This document shows positions 1 through 12,191 of a DNA stretch of 64,000 bases, piece by piece; the stretch's first letter is position 1; the number at the start of each line of letters is the position of its first letter. The stretch covers positions 14,325,498-14,389,497 of the forward strand of contig CM057225.1 of NCBI GenBank assembly GCA_029891385.1, given 5' to 3'. The DNA comes from Erythroxylum novogranatense. Its lineage: Eukaryota > Streptophyta > Magnoliopsida > Malpighiales > Erythroxylaceae. The translations under genes and the position numbers were made by a program. The notes under the pieces are model-generated. The model made no database searches. It was not told the DNA's origin and was given only the letters and a program-made list of their open reading frames with translations.

Positions 1-291
1 GAAATGATAGAAGCTAAGGTTAGGACCAAAATTTGGAAAATTAGGGTTTTAAGCGATTGTCTTGTTGTTAGCATAACTAATTGTATAGGAATGCAAATGA
101 GGTGAGGTTTGTGGCCACTTAAACTTTAGGATGTTAGCTACATTAGGTGTAACATCCCATCACCGATGGGAAGGGTATTTTGGTAAATTGGGACGGGTTA
201 GGAATATTGAATTATATCTCGGCATGAACATACATCATATAGCCTCTATAATAATGATTGTTTTACACATGCACTTGGTATACATTCATTC

Positions 292-1975
292 ATGGACTGC
301 TATACCAAGGAGGTTGTATTAGAGTCTCCTGGTCAGCCTAGAGCAGTGTTCAGAGGGGTTAGTCAGGCAGTGCCAGCCCGGATGATCTCTTTTCTTAGTG
401 CCACGAGGCGATGCGGGGGAGGTTGTGAGGCCTATCGGCTCATGTGATTGACACTAGAGTTGGCGAGAGGCTTGAGGATATTCCGTAGTTAGGGAATTTC
501 GGATGTGTTTCTGATGAGTTCTGGGTTTCTGGTCGGATAGGGAGGCAGAGTTTACTATTGACCTCGTTCAGTGCGGCTCTATATCTATACCTCCATATAG
601 GATAGCTTTGTGGAATTGAGGGAGTGAAGGCTCGATTCAGGGAGTTATTGGAGAAGGGTTTTATCGGGCCTAGTGTTTCACGTGGGGAGCTCGGTATTAT
701 TTGTGAAGAAAAGGATGGGACTATGAGGTCGTGCATTGATTACGAGCGGTGAATCGGGTGTGATGAAGAATAAGTATCCTTTGCCTAGGATCGATGATCT
801 ATTTGATCATTCTGAGGAGCTCAGTATTCACTAAACTAGATTTGAGATCGAGTACTATCATTGAAGATAACGAGAGGTGATGTGCCTAAAGTGCATTCAG
901 GAAGCGGTATGGGCATTTGAGTTCTAGTGATGCCGTTTGGGTTAACTAATGCCCGGACCTTAATGGCCTTGATGAATAAGGTATTTCAGCCTACCGGGAT
1001 CGGTTTGTAATTGTTTTATTGATGATATTTTGGTGTATTGAGGGCGACGGGAGCATAGTGAGCACTTGAGGATTGTTTTGCGGTATGAGGAAAGGCGGTT
1101 GTATGCCAAATTGATAAGTGTGAATTTTGGCTGGATCGGTGATATTTTAGGGCATATAGTATTTGGAGAGGGCATTGGTGGACGAGAGTAAGATTGAGGC
1201 GGTGTTGAAGTGGGAGGCTCTAGGAATGTGTCGAGATTGGAGTTTCCTAGGATTAGTGGGTTACTACGGAGGTTTGTCGAGGGTTTCATTGATCTCGGCC
1301 CTCGACAAAGCTTTGAGGAAAAATGTGCCGTCTGATGGGTGAGGAGTGTCGGAAGAGCTTTGAGGAGCTCAAACATCGGTTGACTCTGCTGCGGTGTTAG
1401 CTATTCCATCGGGACGGGAGGATTTGAGGTTCTGATGATGCATCGCATCGAGGATTGGGTGTGTTACGATGCGGCATGGGAGAGTGATTGCATATGCTTG
1501 AGGCAGTTGAGAGCTCATGAGGTAAACTATCCGTGCATGATTTGGAGTTAGCTGCGATGGTTTATGCCCTCAAGATTTGGAGACATTATCTATATGGTGA
1601 GACATTCCGGATCTTTCTTGATCATAAAGTCGAGGTATTCTTGAGCGGAGAGAGTTGAATTTGAGGCGGAGGAGATGGCTTGAGTTATTGAAGGACTATG
1701 ATTGCCTATTGAATATCACCTTGGGAAAGCCAATGTAGTGGCGGATGCTTTCGAGTCGGAGGTGCATCTGATGCAGCTCGAGATCTGCATACAATGAGGT
1801 TACCTAATTTGATCCAGTTGAGAGCTTTGAATGTACAGTTGAATCTGGGCGGGGATGGAGTCTTGTTGGCTACATTTTGTGTGAAATAGGTATTAGTCCT
1901 AGTGAATGTATGAATGTTATAAGAACTAATTTGTGTTCATTTGGATGTAAGGATGTGTTTTGGCATTGGAAATGA
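292..1975 (+). pseudogene. Array unit 1: gypsy RT-RNase H fragment, heavily frameshifted
   Basis: Homologous along its length to unit 6 but with dozens of small lesions, mostly at CAG, CTG and CC sites. The first 100 bases (to about 390) match unit 6 almost perfectly, then damage begins abruptly. The RT active-site stretch near 1009-1025 has four T's where unit 6 has five, which frameshifts the FIDD motif. No continuous RT or RNase H frame survives. Whether the lesions are real or base-calling errors is discussed in the findings. Confidence 0.85.
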
Positions 1976-2255
1976 TAGAAGCTAAGGTTAGGACCAAAAT
2001 TTGGAAAATTAGGGTTTTAGCGATTATCTTGTTGTTAGCATAACTAATTGTATAGGAATGCAAATGAGGTGAGGTTTGTGGCCACTTAAACTTTAGGATG
2101 TTAGCTACATTAGGTGTAACATCCATCACCGATGGGAAGGGTATTTTAGTAAATTGGGACGGGTTAGGAATATTGAATTATATCTCGGCATGAACATACA
2201 TCATATAGCCTCTATAATAATGATTGTTTTACATGCACTTGGTATACATTCATTC

Positions 2256-3937
2256 ATGGACTGCTATACCAAGGAGGTTGTATTAGAGTCTCTGGTCGAC
2301 TAAGCGGTGTTAGAGGGGTTAGTCGAGCGATGCCGGCCGGATGATCTCTTTTCTTAGTGCCACGAGGCGATGCGAGGGAGGTTGTGAGGCTATCGGCTCA
2401 TGTGATTGACACTAGAGTTGAGCGGAGGCTTGAGGATATTCCGTAGTTAGGAATTTCGAGATGTGTTTCTGATGAGTTCTGGGTTTCTGTCGGATAGGGA
2501 GGCGAGTTTACTATTGACCTCGTTCAGTGCGGCTCTATATCTATACCTCCATATAGGATAGCTTTGTGGAATTGAGGGAGGCTGAAGGCTCGATTCGGGG
2601 AGTTATTGGAGAAGGGTTTTATCGGGCCTAGTGTTTCACGTGGGGAGCTCGGTATTATTTGTGAAGAAAAGGATGGGACTATGAGGTGTGCATTGATTAC
2701 GAGCGGTGAATCGGGTGTGATGAAGAATAAGTATCCTTGCCTAGGATCGATGATCTATTTGATCATTCTGAGGAGCTCAGTATTCACTAAAGCTGGATTT
2801 GAGATCGAGTACTATCATTGAAGATAACAGGTGATGTGCCTAAGTGCATTCGAGGAAGCGGTATGGGCATTTCGAGTTCTAGTGATGCCGTTTGGGTTAA
2901 CTAATGCCCGGCGACCTTAATGGCCTTGATGAATAAGGTATTTCAGCCTACCGGGATCGGTTTGTAATTGTTTTTATTGATGATATTTTGGTGTATTCGA
3001 GGGCGAGACGGGGCATAGTGAGCACTTGAGGATTGTTTTGCGGACTATGAGGAAAGGCAGGTTGTATGCCAAATTGATAAGTGTGAATTTTGGCTGGATC
3101 GAGTGATATTTTAGGGCATATAGTATTTGGAGAGGGCATTGGTGGACAGAGTAAGATTGAGGCGGTGTTGAAGTGGGAGGCTCTAGGAATGTGTCAAGAT
3201 TGGAGTTTCCTAGGATTAGTGGGTTACTACGGAGGTTTGTCGAGGTTTTCATTGATCTCGGCCCTCGACAAAGCTTTGAGGAAAAATGTACCGTCTGATG
3301 GGTGAGGAGTGTCGGAAGAGCTTTGAGGAGCTCAAACATCGGTTGACTCTTGCCGGTGTTAGCTATTCCATCCGGGACGGGAGGATTTGAGGTTCTGATG
3401 ATGCATCGCATCGAGGATTGAGGTGTGTTACGATGCGGCATGGGAGAGTGATTGCATATGCTTGAGGCAGTTGAGAGCTCATGAGGTAAACTATCCGTGC
3501 ATGATTTGGAGTTAGCTGCGATGGTTTATGCCCTCAAGATTTGGAGACATTATCTATATGGTGAGACATTCGGATCTTTCTTGATCATAAGAGTCGAGGT
3601 ATTCTTGAGCGAGAGAGAGTTGAATTTGAGGCAGAGGAGATGGCTTGAGTTATTGAAGGACTATGATTGCACTATTGAATATCACCTTGGGAAAGCCAAT
3701 GTAGTGGCGAGATGCTCGAGTCGGAGGTCGCATCTGATGCAGCTCGAGATCTGAACAATGAGTTTACTAATTTGATCCGGTTGAGAGCTTTGAATGTGCA
3801 GTTGAATCTGGGCGGGATGGAGTCTTATTGGCTACATTTTGTGTGAAATAGGTATTAGTCCTAGTGAATGTATGAATGTTATAAGAACTAATTTGTGTTC
3901 ATTTGGATGTAAGGATGTGTTTTGGCATTGGAAATGA
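2256..3937 (+). pseudogene. Array unit 2: gypsy RT-RNase H fragment, heavily frameshifted
   Basis: Same domain order as unit 6. The five-T run before the RT catalytic GATGAT is intact here (about 2967-2985), unlike unit 1, but the surrounding frame is broken by lesions at CAG/CTG sites. An 85-residue piece of RNase H remains readable at 3497-3754 ([22 protein letters not shown] through LGKANVVA), with the final catalytic Asp region lost by frameshift. Confidence 0.85.
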
Positions 3938-4217
3938 TAGAAGCTAAGGTTAGGACCAAAGCTGGAAAATTAGGGTTTTAAGCGATTGTCTTGTTGTTAG
4001 CATAACTAATTGTATAGGAATGCAAATGAGGTGAGGTTTGTGGCCACTTAAACTTTAGGATGTTAGCTACATTAGGTGTAACATCCATCACCGATGGGAA
4101 GGGTATTTTAGTAAATTGGGACGGGTTAGGAATATTGAATTATATCTCGGCATGAACATACATCATATAGCCTCTATAATAATGATTGTTTTACATGCAC
4201 TTGGTATACATTCATTC

Positions 4218-5907
4218 ATGGACTGCTATACCAAGGAGGTTGTATTAGAGTCTCCTGGTCAGCCTAGAGCAGTGTTCAGAGGGGTTAGTCAGGCAGTGCC
4301 AGCCCGGATGATCTCTTTTCTTAGTGCCCTGAGACTGATGCAGGGAGGTTGTGAGGCCTATCTGGCTCATGTGATTGACACTAGAGTTGAGGAGGCTTGA
4401 GGATATTCCGTAGTTAGGAATTTCGAGATGTGTTTCTGATGAGTTCTGGGTTTGCCGTCGGATCGGGAGGCGAGTTTACTATTGACCTCGTTCGAGTGCG
4501 GCTCTATATCTATACCTCCATATAGGATAGCACCTTGGAATTGAGGGGCTGAAGGCTCGATTCAGGGAGTTATTGGAGAAGGGTTTTATCAGGCCTAGTG
4601 TTTCACCGTGGGGAGCTCCAGTATTATTTGTGAAGAAAAAGGATGGGACTATGAGGTGTGCATTGATTACGAGGCGGTGAATCGGTGTGATGAAGAATAA
4701 GTATCCACTTGCCTAGGATCGATGATCTATTTGATCATTCTGAGGAGCTCAAGTATTCACTAAACTGGATTTGAGATCGAGTACTATCATTTGAAGATAA
4801 CGAGGTGATGTGCTAAGTGCGATTCGGAGGCGGTATGGGCATTTGAGTTCTAGTGATGCCGTTTGGGTTAACTAATGCCCAGCGTTTGGCCTTGATGAAT
4901 AAGGTATTTCAGCCTACGGATCGGTTTGTAATTGTTTTATTGATGATATTTTGGTGTATTCGAGGGCGAACGGGGCATAGTGAGCACTTGAGGATTGTTT
5001 TGCGGTATGAGGAAAGGCAGTTGTATGCCAAATTGATGAAGTGTGAATTTTGGTTTGGATCGGTGATATTTTAGGGCATATAGTATTTGGAGAGGGCATT
5101 GGTGGACGAGTAAGATTGAGGCGGTGTTGAAGTGGGAGGCTCTAGGAATGTGTCAAAGATTGGAGTTTCCTAGGATTAGTGGGTTACTACGGAGGTTTGT
5201 CGAGGGTTTTCATTGATCTCGGCCCTCGACAAAGCTTTGAGGAAAATGTACCGTCTGATGGGTGAGGAGTGTCGAAAGAGCTTTGAGGAGCTCAAACATC
5301 GGTTGACTCTTGCACGGTGTTAGCTATTCCATCCGGGACGGGAGGATTTGAGGTTCTGATGATGCATCGCATCAGGGATTGGGGTGTGTTCTGATGCAGC
5401 ATGGGAGAGTGATTGCATATGCTTCGAGACAGTTGAGAGCTCATGAGGTAAACTATCCCGTGCATGATTTGGAGTTAGCTGCAGTGGTTTATGCCCTCAA
5501 GATTTGGAGACATTATCTATATGGTGAGACATTCCAGATCTTTACTGATCATAAGAGTCTGAGGTATTTACTGAGCCAGAGAGAGTTGAATTTGAGGCGG
5601 AGGAGATGGCTTGAGTTATTGAAGGACTATGATTGCACTATTGAATATCACCTTGGGAAAGCCAATGTAGTGGCGGATGCTCGAGTCGGAGGTCGATACA
5701 TCTGATGCAGCTCGGATCTGAACAATGAGGTTGCCTAATTTGATCCAGTTGAGAGCTTTGAATGTACAGTTGAATCTGGAGCAGGATGGAGTCTTGTTGG
5801 CTACATTTTTGTGTGAAATAGGTATTAGTCCTAGTGAATGTATGAATGTTATAAGAACTAATTTGTGTTCATTTGGATGTAAGGATGTGTTTTGGCATTG
5901 GAAATGA
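4218..5907 (+). pseudogene. Array unit 3: gypsy RT-RNase H fragment
   Basis: The 5' part to about 4380 and the RNase H part 5379-5705 read cleanly ([22 protein letters not shown], then the E and D catalytic blocks [13 protein letters not shown] and [11 protein letters not shown]). The RT part between is broken by indels, including the shortened T run at about 4929. The alternation of clean and damaged patches inside one unit is clear here. Confidence 0.85.
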
Positions 5908-6189
5908 TAGAAGCTAAGGTTAGGACCAAAATTTGGAAAATTAGGGTTTTAACGATTGTCTTGTTGTTAGCATAACTAATTGTATAGGAATGCAAATGAG
6001 GTGAGGTTTGTGGCCACTTAAACTTTAGGATGTTAGCTACATTAGGTGTAACATCCATCACCGATGGGAAGGGTATTTTAGTAAATTGGGACGGGTTAGG
6101 AATATTGAATTATATCTCGGCATGAACATACATCATATAGCCTCTATAATAATGATTGTTTTACACATGCACTTGGTATACATTCATTC

Positions 6190-7882
6190 ATGGACTGCTA
6201 TACCAAGGAGGTTGTATTAGAGTCTCTGGTCGACTAGGCGGTGTTCGAGAGGGTTAGTCGGCGGTGCCAGCCGGATGATCTCTTTTCTTAGTGCCACGAG
6301 GCGATGCGGGGAGGTTGTGAGGCCTATCGGCTCATGTGATTGACACGAGTTGAGCGAGAGGCTTGGGATATTCCGTAGTTAGGAATTTCGAGATGTGTTT
6401 CTGATGAGTTCTGGGTTTGCCGTCGGATCGGGAGACGAGTTTACTATTGACCTCGTTCAGTGCGGCTCTATATCTATACCTCCATATAGGATAGCTTTGT
6501 GGGCGAGAGGGAGTGAAGGCTCGATTCACGGGAGTTATTGGAGAAGGGTTTTATCGGGCCTAGTGTTTCACCGTGGGGAGCTCCAGATTATTTGTGAAGA
6601 AAAGGATGGGACTATGAGGTGCAGCATTGATTACGAGCGGTGAATCGGGTGACGATGAAGAATAAGTATCCACCGCCTAGGATCGATGATCTATTTGATC
6701 ATTCTGAGGGAGCTCAGTATTCACTAAAGCTGGATTTGAGATCGTGGTACTATCATTGAAGATAACAGAGGTGATGTGCTAAGAGTGCATTCGGGAGCGG
6801 TATGGGCATTTCGAGTTCTAGTGATGCCGTTTGGGTTAACTAATGCCCCAGCGCCTTAATGGCCTTGATGAATAAGGTATTTCAGCCTACTGGATCGGTT
6901 TGTAATTGTTTTTATTGATGATATTTTGGTGTATTCGAGGGCGACGGGAGCATAGTGAGCACTTGAGGATTGTTTTGCGGACTATGAGGAAAGGCGGTTG
7001 TAAGCCAAATTGATGAAGTGTGAATTTTGGCCGGATCGAATGATATTTTAGGGCATATAGTATTTGGAGAGGGCATTGGTGGACCCGAGTAAGATTGAGG
7101 CGGTGTTGAAGTGGGAGGCTCTAGGAATGTGTCAAAGATTGAGTTTCCTAGGATTAGTGGGTTACTACGGAGGTTTGTCGAGGGTTTTCATTGATCTCGG
7201 CCCTCCGACAAAGCTTTGAGGAAAAATGTACCGTCTGATGGGTGAGGAGTGTCGAAAGAGCTTTGAGGAGCTCAAACATCGGTTGACTCTTGCACGGTGT
7301 TAGCTATTCCATCCGGGACGGGAGGATTTGAGGTTCTGATGATGCATCGCATCGAGGATTGGGGTGTGTTACGATGCGGCATGGGAGTGATTGCATATGC
7401 TTGAGGCAGTTGAGAGCTCATGAGGTAAACTATCCGTGCATGATTTGGAGTTAGCTGCGATGGTTTATGCCCTCAAGATTTGGAGACATTATCTATATGG
7501 TGAGACATTCCAGATCTTTCTTGATCTAAGAGTCTCGAGGTATTTATGAGCGAGAGAGTTGAATTTGAGACAGAGGAGATGGCTTGAGTTCTTGAAGGAC
7601 TATGATTGCACTATTGAATATCACCTTGGGAAAGCCAATGTAGTGGCAGATGCTCGAGTCGGAGGTCGCATGTCACGAGTGCAGCTCGGATCTGAATAAT
7701 GAGGTTACTAATTTGATCCAAATTGAGAGCTTTGAATGTGCAGTTGAATCTGGAGCGGGATGGAGTCTTGTTGGCTACATTTTGTGTGAAATAGGTATTA
7801 GTCCTAGTGAATGTATGAATGTTATAAGAACTAATTTGTGTTCATTTGGATGCTTAAGGATGTGTTTTGGCATTGGAAATGA
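6190..7882 (+). pseudogene. Array unit 4: gypsy RT-RNase H fragment, heavily frameshifted
   Basis: Aligns to unit 6 throughout. No domain keeps a long frame: the longest relevant readable stretch is only about 80 residues. Damage is again mainly loss or rearrangement of bases in CAG, CTG and CC contexts (for example ACAGGAGCAT becoming ACGGGAGCAT near 6944). The T5 run in front of the RT catalytic codons is intact at about 6906. Confidence 0.84.
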
Positions 7883-8164
7883 TAGAAGCTAAGGTTAGGA
7901 CCAAAATTTGGAAAATTAGGGTTTTAATCGATTGTCTTGTTGTTAGCATAACTAATTGTATAGGAATGCAAATGAGGTGAGGTTTGTGGCCACTTAAACT
8001 TTAGGATGTTAGCTACATTAGGTGTAACATCCCATCACCGATGGGAAGGGTATTTTAGTAAATTGGGACGGGTTAGGAATATTGAATTATATCTCGGCAT
8101 GAACATACATCATATAGCCTCTATAATAATGATTGTTTTACATGCACTTGGTATACATTCATTC

Positions 8165-9879
8165 ATGGACTGCTATACCAAGGAGGTTGTATTAGAGTCT
8201 CTGGTCACCTAGAAGCGGTGTTCGAGAGGGTTAGTCGAGCGATGCCAGCTGGATGATCTCTTTTCTTAGTGCCACGAGGCGATGCGGAGGTTGTGAGGCC
8301 TATCGGCTCATGTGATTGACACGAGTTGAGCGAGAGGCTTGAGGATATTCCGTAGTTAGGGAATTTCGGATGTGTTTCTGATGAGTTCTGGGTTTGCCGT
8401 CGGATCGGAGACGAGTTTACTATTGACCTCGTTCAGTGCGGCTCTATATATATACCTCCATATAGGATAGCACCTGTGGAACTGAGGGAGCTGAAGGCTC
8501 AGTTGCAGGAGTTATTGGAGAAGGGTTTTATCAGGCCTAGTGTTTCACCGTGGGGAGCTCCAGTATTATTTGTGAAGAAAAAGGATGGGACTATGAGGCT
8601 GTGCATTGATTACAGGCAGCTGAATCGGGTGACAGTGAAGAATAAGTATCCACTGCCTAGGATCGATGATCTATTTGATCAGCTACAGGGAGCTCAAGTA
8701 TTCACTAAACTGGATTTGAGATCAGGGTACTATCAGCTGAAGATAACAGAGGCTGATGTGCCTAAGAGTGCATTCAGGAGCAGGTATGGGCATTTCGAGT
8801 TCCTAGTGATGCCGTTTGGGTTAACTAATGCCCGTAAATTTCATGGCCTTGATGAATAAGGTATTTCAGCCCTACCAGGATCAGTTTGTAATTGTTTTTA
8901 TTGATGATATTTTGGTGTATTCGAGGGCCAGACAGGAGCATAGTGAGCACTTGAGGATTGTTTTGCAGACTATGAGGGAAAGACAGTTGTATGCCAAATT
9001 CAGTAAGTGTGAATTTTGGCTGGATCAGGTGATATTTTTAGGGCATATAGTGACTGGAGAGGGCATTCAGGTGGACCCGAGTAAGATTGAGGCAGTGTTG
9101 AAGTGGGAGGCTCCTAGGAATGTGTCAGAGATTCGGAGTTTCCTAGGATTAGTGGGTTACTACGGAGGTTTGTCGAGGGTTTTCATTGATCTCACCCCTC
9201 GACAAAGCTTTGAGGAAAATGTGCCGTCTGATGGATGAGGAGTGTCGAAAGAGCTTTGAGGAGCTCAAACATCGGTTGACTCTGCCGGTGTTAGCTATTC
9301 CATCCGGACGGGAGGATTTGAGGTTTACTGATGATGCATCGCATCGAGGATTGGGGTGTGTTACGATGCGGCATGGGAGAGTGATTGCATATGCTTGAGG
9401 CAGTTGAGAGCTCATGAGGTAAACTATCCGTGCATGATTTGGAGTTAGCTGCGATGGTTTATGCCCTCAAGATTTGGAGACATTATCTATATGGTGAGAC
9501 ATTCCAGATCTTTACTGATCATAAGAGTCTGAGGTATTTACTGAGCCAGAGAGAGTTGAATTTGAGACAGAGGAGATGGCTTGAGTTATTGAAGGACTAT
9601 GATTGCACTATTGAATATCACCTTGGGAAAGCCAATGTAGTGGCGAGATGCTCGAGTCGGAGGTCGCATCTGAGTGCAGCTCGATCACGAATAATGAGGT
9701 TGCCTAATTTGATCCAGTTGAGAGCTTTGAATGTACAGTTGAATCTGGAGCAGGATGGAGTCTTGTTGGCTACATTTTTGTGTGAAATAGGTATTAGTCC
9801 TAGTGAATGTATGAATGTTATAAGAACTAATTTGTGTTCATTTGGATGCTTAAGGATGTGTTTTTGGCATTGGAAATGA
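8165..9879 (+). pseudogene. Array unit 5: gypsy RT-RNase H fragment, partly intact
   Basis: RT is clean from about 8470 to 9160 except for one lesion near 8832-8842, which moves the frame between 8476-8859 and 8828-9238. Readable motifs are [17 protein letters not shown], the DLRSGYYQL block, PFGLTN and the catalytic [10 protein letters not shown] damaged patch follows at 9165-9440, then a clean RNase H stretch 9430-9650, then a short damaged patch at 9655-9690. The tail to the stop at 9879 is intact. Confidence 0.88.
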
Positions 9880-10162
9880 TAGAAGCTAAGGTTAGGACCA
9901 AAGCTGGAAAATTAGGGTTTTAACTGATTGTACTGTTGTTAGCATAACTAATTGTATAGGAATGCAAATGAGGTGAGGTTTGTGGCCACTTAAACTTTAG
10001 GATGTTAGCTACATTAGGTGTAACATCCCATCACCGATGGGAAGGGTATTTTGGTAAATTGGGACGGGTTAGGAATATTGAATTATATCTCGGCATGAAC
10101 ATACATCATATAGCCTCTATAATAATGATTGTTTTACACATGCACTTGGTATACATTCATTC
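9873..10162 (+). other. Spacer of the tandem unit, with LTR-like start
   Basis: Representative spacer (unit 6); the same sequence precedes pol in every unit. At 10019 it contains TGTAACATCCC, a start typical of plant gypsy LTRs, and a short inverted pair CCCATC/GATGGG just after it. No ORF of note. I infer an LTR fragment joined to pol by deletion; no matching LTR end (..CA) or PPT is recognisable. Confidence 0.45.
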
Positions 10163-11908
10163 ATGGACTGCTATACCAAGGAGGTTGTATTAGAGTCTCC
10201 TGGTCAGCCTAGAGCAGTGTTCAGAGGGGTTAGTCAGGCAGTGCCAGCCTGGATGATCTCTTTTCTTAGTGCCCTGAGACTGATGCAGGGAGGTTGTGAG
10301 GCCTATCTGGCTCATGTGATTGACACCAGAGTTGAGCAGAGGCTTCAGGATATTCCCGTAGTTAGGGAATTTCCAGATGTGTTTCCTGATGAGTTACCGG
10401 GTTTGCCGTCGGATCGGGAGACAGAGTTTACTATTGACCTCGTTCCAGGTACGGCTCCTATATCTATACCTCCATATAGGATAGCACCTGTGGAATTGAG
10501 GGAGCTGAAGGCTCAGTTGCAGGAGTTATTGGAGAAGGGTTTTATCAGGCCTAGTGTTTCACCGTGGGGAGCTCCAGTATTATTTGTGAAGAAAAAGGAT
10601 GGGACTATGAGGCTGTGCATTGATTACAGGCAGCTGAATCGGGTGACAGTGAAGAATAAGTATCCACTGCCTAGGATCGATGATCTATTTGATCAGCTAC
10701 AGGGAGCTCAAGTATTCACTAAACTGGATTTGAGATCAGGGTACTATCAGCTGAAGATAACAGAGGCTGATGTGCCTAAGAGTGCATTCAGGAGCAGGTA
10801 TGGGCATTTCGAGTTCCTAGTGATGCCGTTTGGGTTAACTAATGCCCCGGCAGCCTTCATGGCCTTGATGAATAAGGTATTTCAGCCCTACCTGGATCAG
10901 TTTGTAATTGTTTTTATTGATGATATTTTGGTGTATTCGAGGGCCAGACAGGAGCATAGTGAGCACTTGAGGATTGTTTTGCAGACTATGAGGGAAAGAC
11001 AGTTGTATGCCAAATTCAGTAAGTGTGAATTTTGGCTGGATCAGGTGATATTTTTAGGGCATATAGTGACTGGAGAGGGCATTCAGGTGGACCCGAGTAA
11101 GATTGAGGCAGTGTTGAAGTGGGAGGCTCCTAGGAATGTGTCAAAGATTCGGAGTTTCCTAGGATTAGTGGGTTACTACCGGAGGTTTGTCGAGGGGTTT
11201 TCATTGATCTCAGCCCCTCTGACAAAGCTTTTGAGGAAAAATGTACCGTCCTGATGGACTGAGGAGTGTCAGAAGAGCTTTGAGGAGCTCAAACATCGGT
11301 TGACTACTGCACCGGTGTTAGCTATTCCATCCGGGACAGGAGGATTTGAGGTTTACAGTGATGCATCGCATCAGGGATTGGGGTGTGTTCTGATGCAGCA
11401 TGGGAGAGTGATTGCATATGCTTCGAGACAGTTGAGAGCTCATGAGGTAAACTATCCCGTGCATGATTTGGAGTTAGCTGCAGTGGTTTATGCCCTCAAG
11501 ATTTGGAGACATTATCTATATGGTGAGACATTCCAGATCTTTACTGATCATAAGAGTCTGAGGTATTTACTGAGCCAGAGAGAGTTGAATTTGAGACAGA
11601 GGAGATGGCTTGAGTTATTGAAGGACTATGATTGCACTATTGAATATCACCTTGGGAAAGCCAATGTAGTGGCAGATGCTCTGAGTCGGAGGTCGCATAC
11701 GAGTACAGCTCAGATGCAGACAATGAGGTTGCCTAATTTGATCCAGTTGAGAGCTTTGAATGTACAGTTGAATCTGGAGCAGGATGGAGTCTTGTTGGCT
11801 ACATTTTTGTGTGAAATAGGTATTAGTCCTAGTGAATGTATGAATGTTATAAGAACTAATTTGTGTTCATTTGGATGCTTAAGGATGTGTTTTTGGCATT
11901 GGAAATGA
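10163..11908 (+). pseudogene. Array unit 6: near-intact gypsy RT-RNase H reading frame
   Basis: This is the best copy. One frame runs from ATG 10163 to TGA 11908, broken only by a single in-frame TGA at 11252-11254. Residues 1-60 are the linker after protease. RT motifs follow: [38 protein letters not shown], the catalytic FIDD, then FLGHIV and [11 protein letters not shown]. RNase H follows with D (VYSDASHQG), E ([13 protein letters not shown]), D ([11 protein letters not shown]) and the last D in [14 protein letters not shown]. About 60 residues later the frame ends where a gypsy polyprotein would enter integrase. The upstream ATG is only the first in-frame Met; no gag or complete protease precedes it, so translation in vivo is doubtful. 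It may be the source of the array. Confidence 0.92.
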
Positions 11909-12191
11909 TAGAAGCTAAGGTTAGGACCAAAGCTGGAAAATTAGGGTTTTAACTGATTGTACTGTTGTTAGCATAACTAATTGTATAGGAATGCAAATGA
12001 GGTGAGGTTTGTGGCCACTTAAACTTTAGGATGTTAGCTACATTAGGTGTAACATCCCATCACCGATGGGAAGGGTATTTTGGTAAATTGGGACGGGTTA
12101 GGAATATTGAATTATATCTCGGCATGAACATACATCATATAGCCTCTATAATAATGATTGTTTTACACATGCACTTGGTATACATTCATTC

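Noticed and set aside
960..3441. Minus-strand ORFs of 138 and 155 aa in the array
   Set aside because: Antisense shadows of the gypsy pol fragment.
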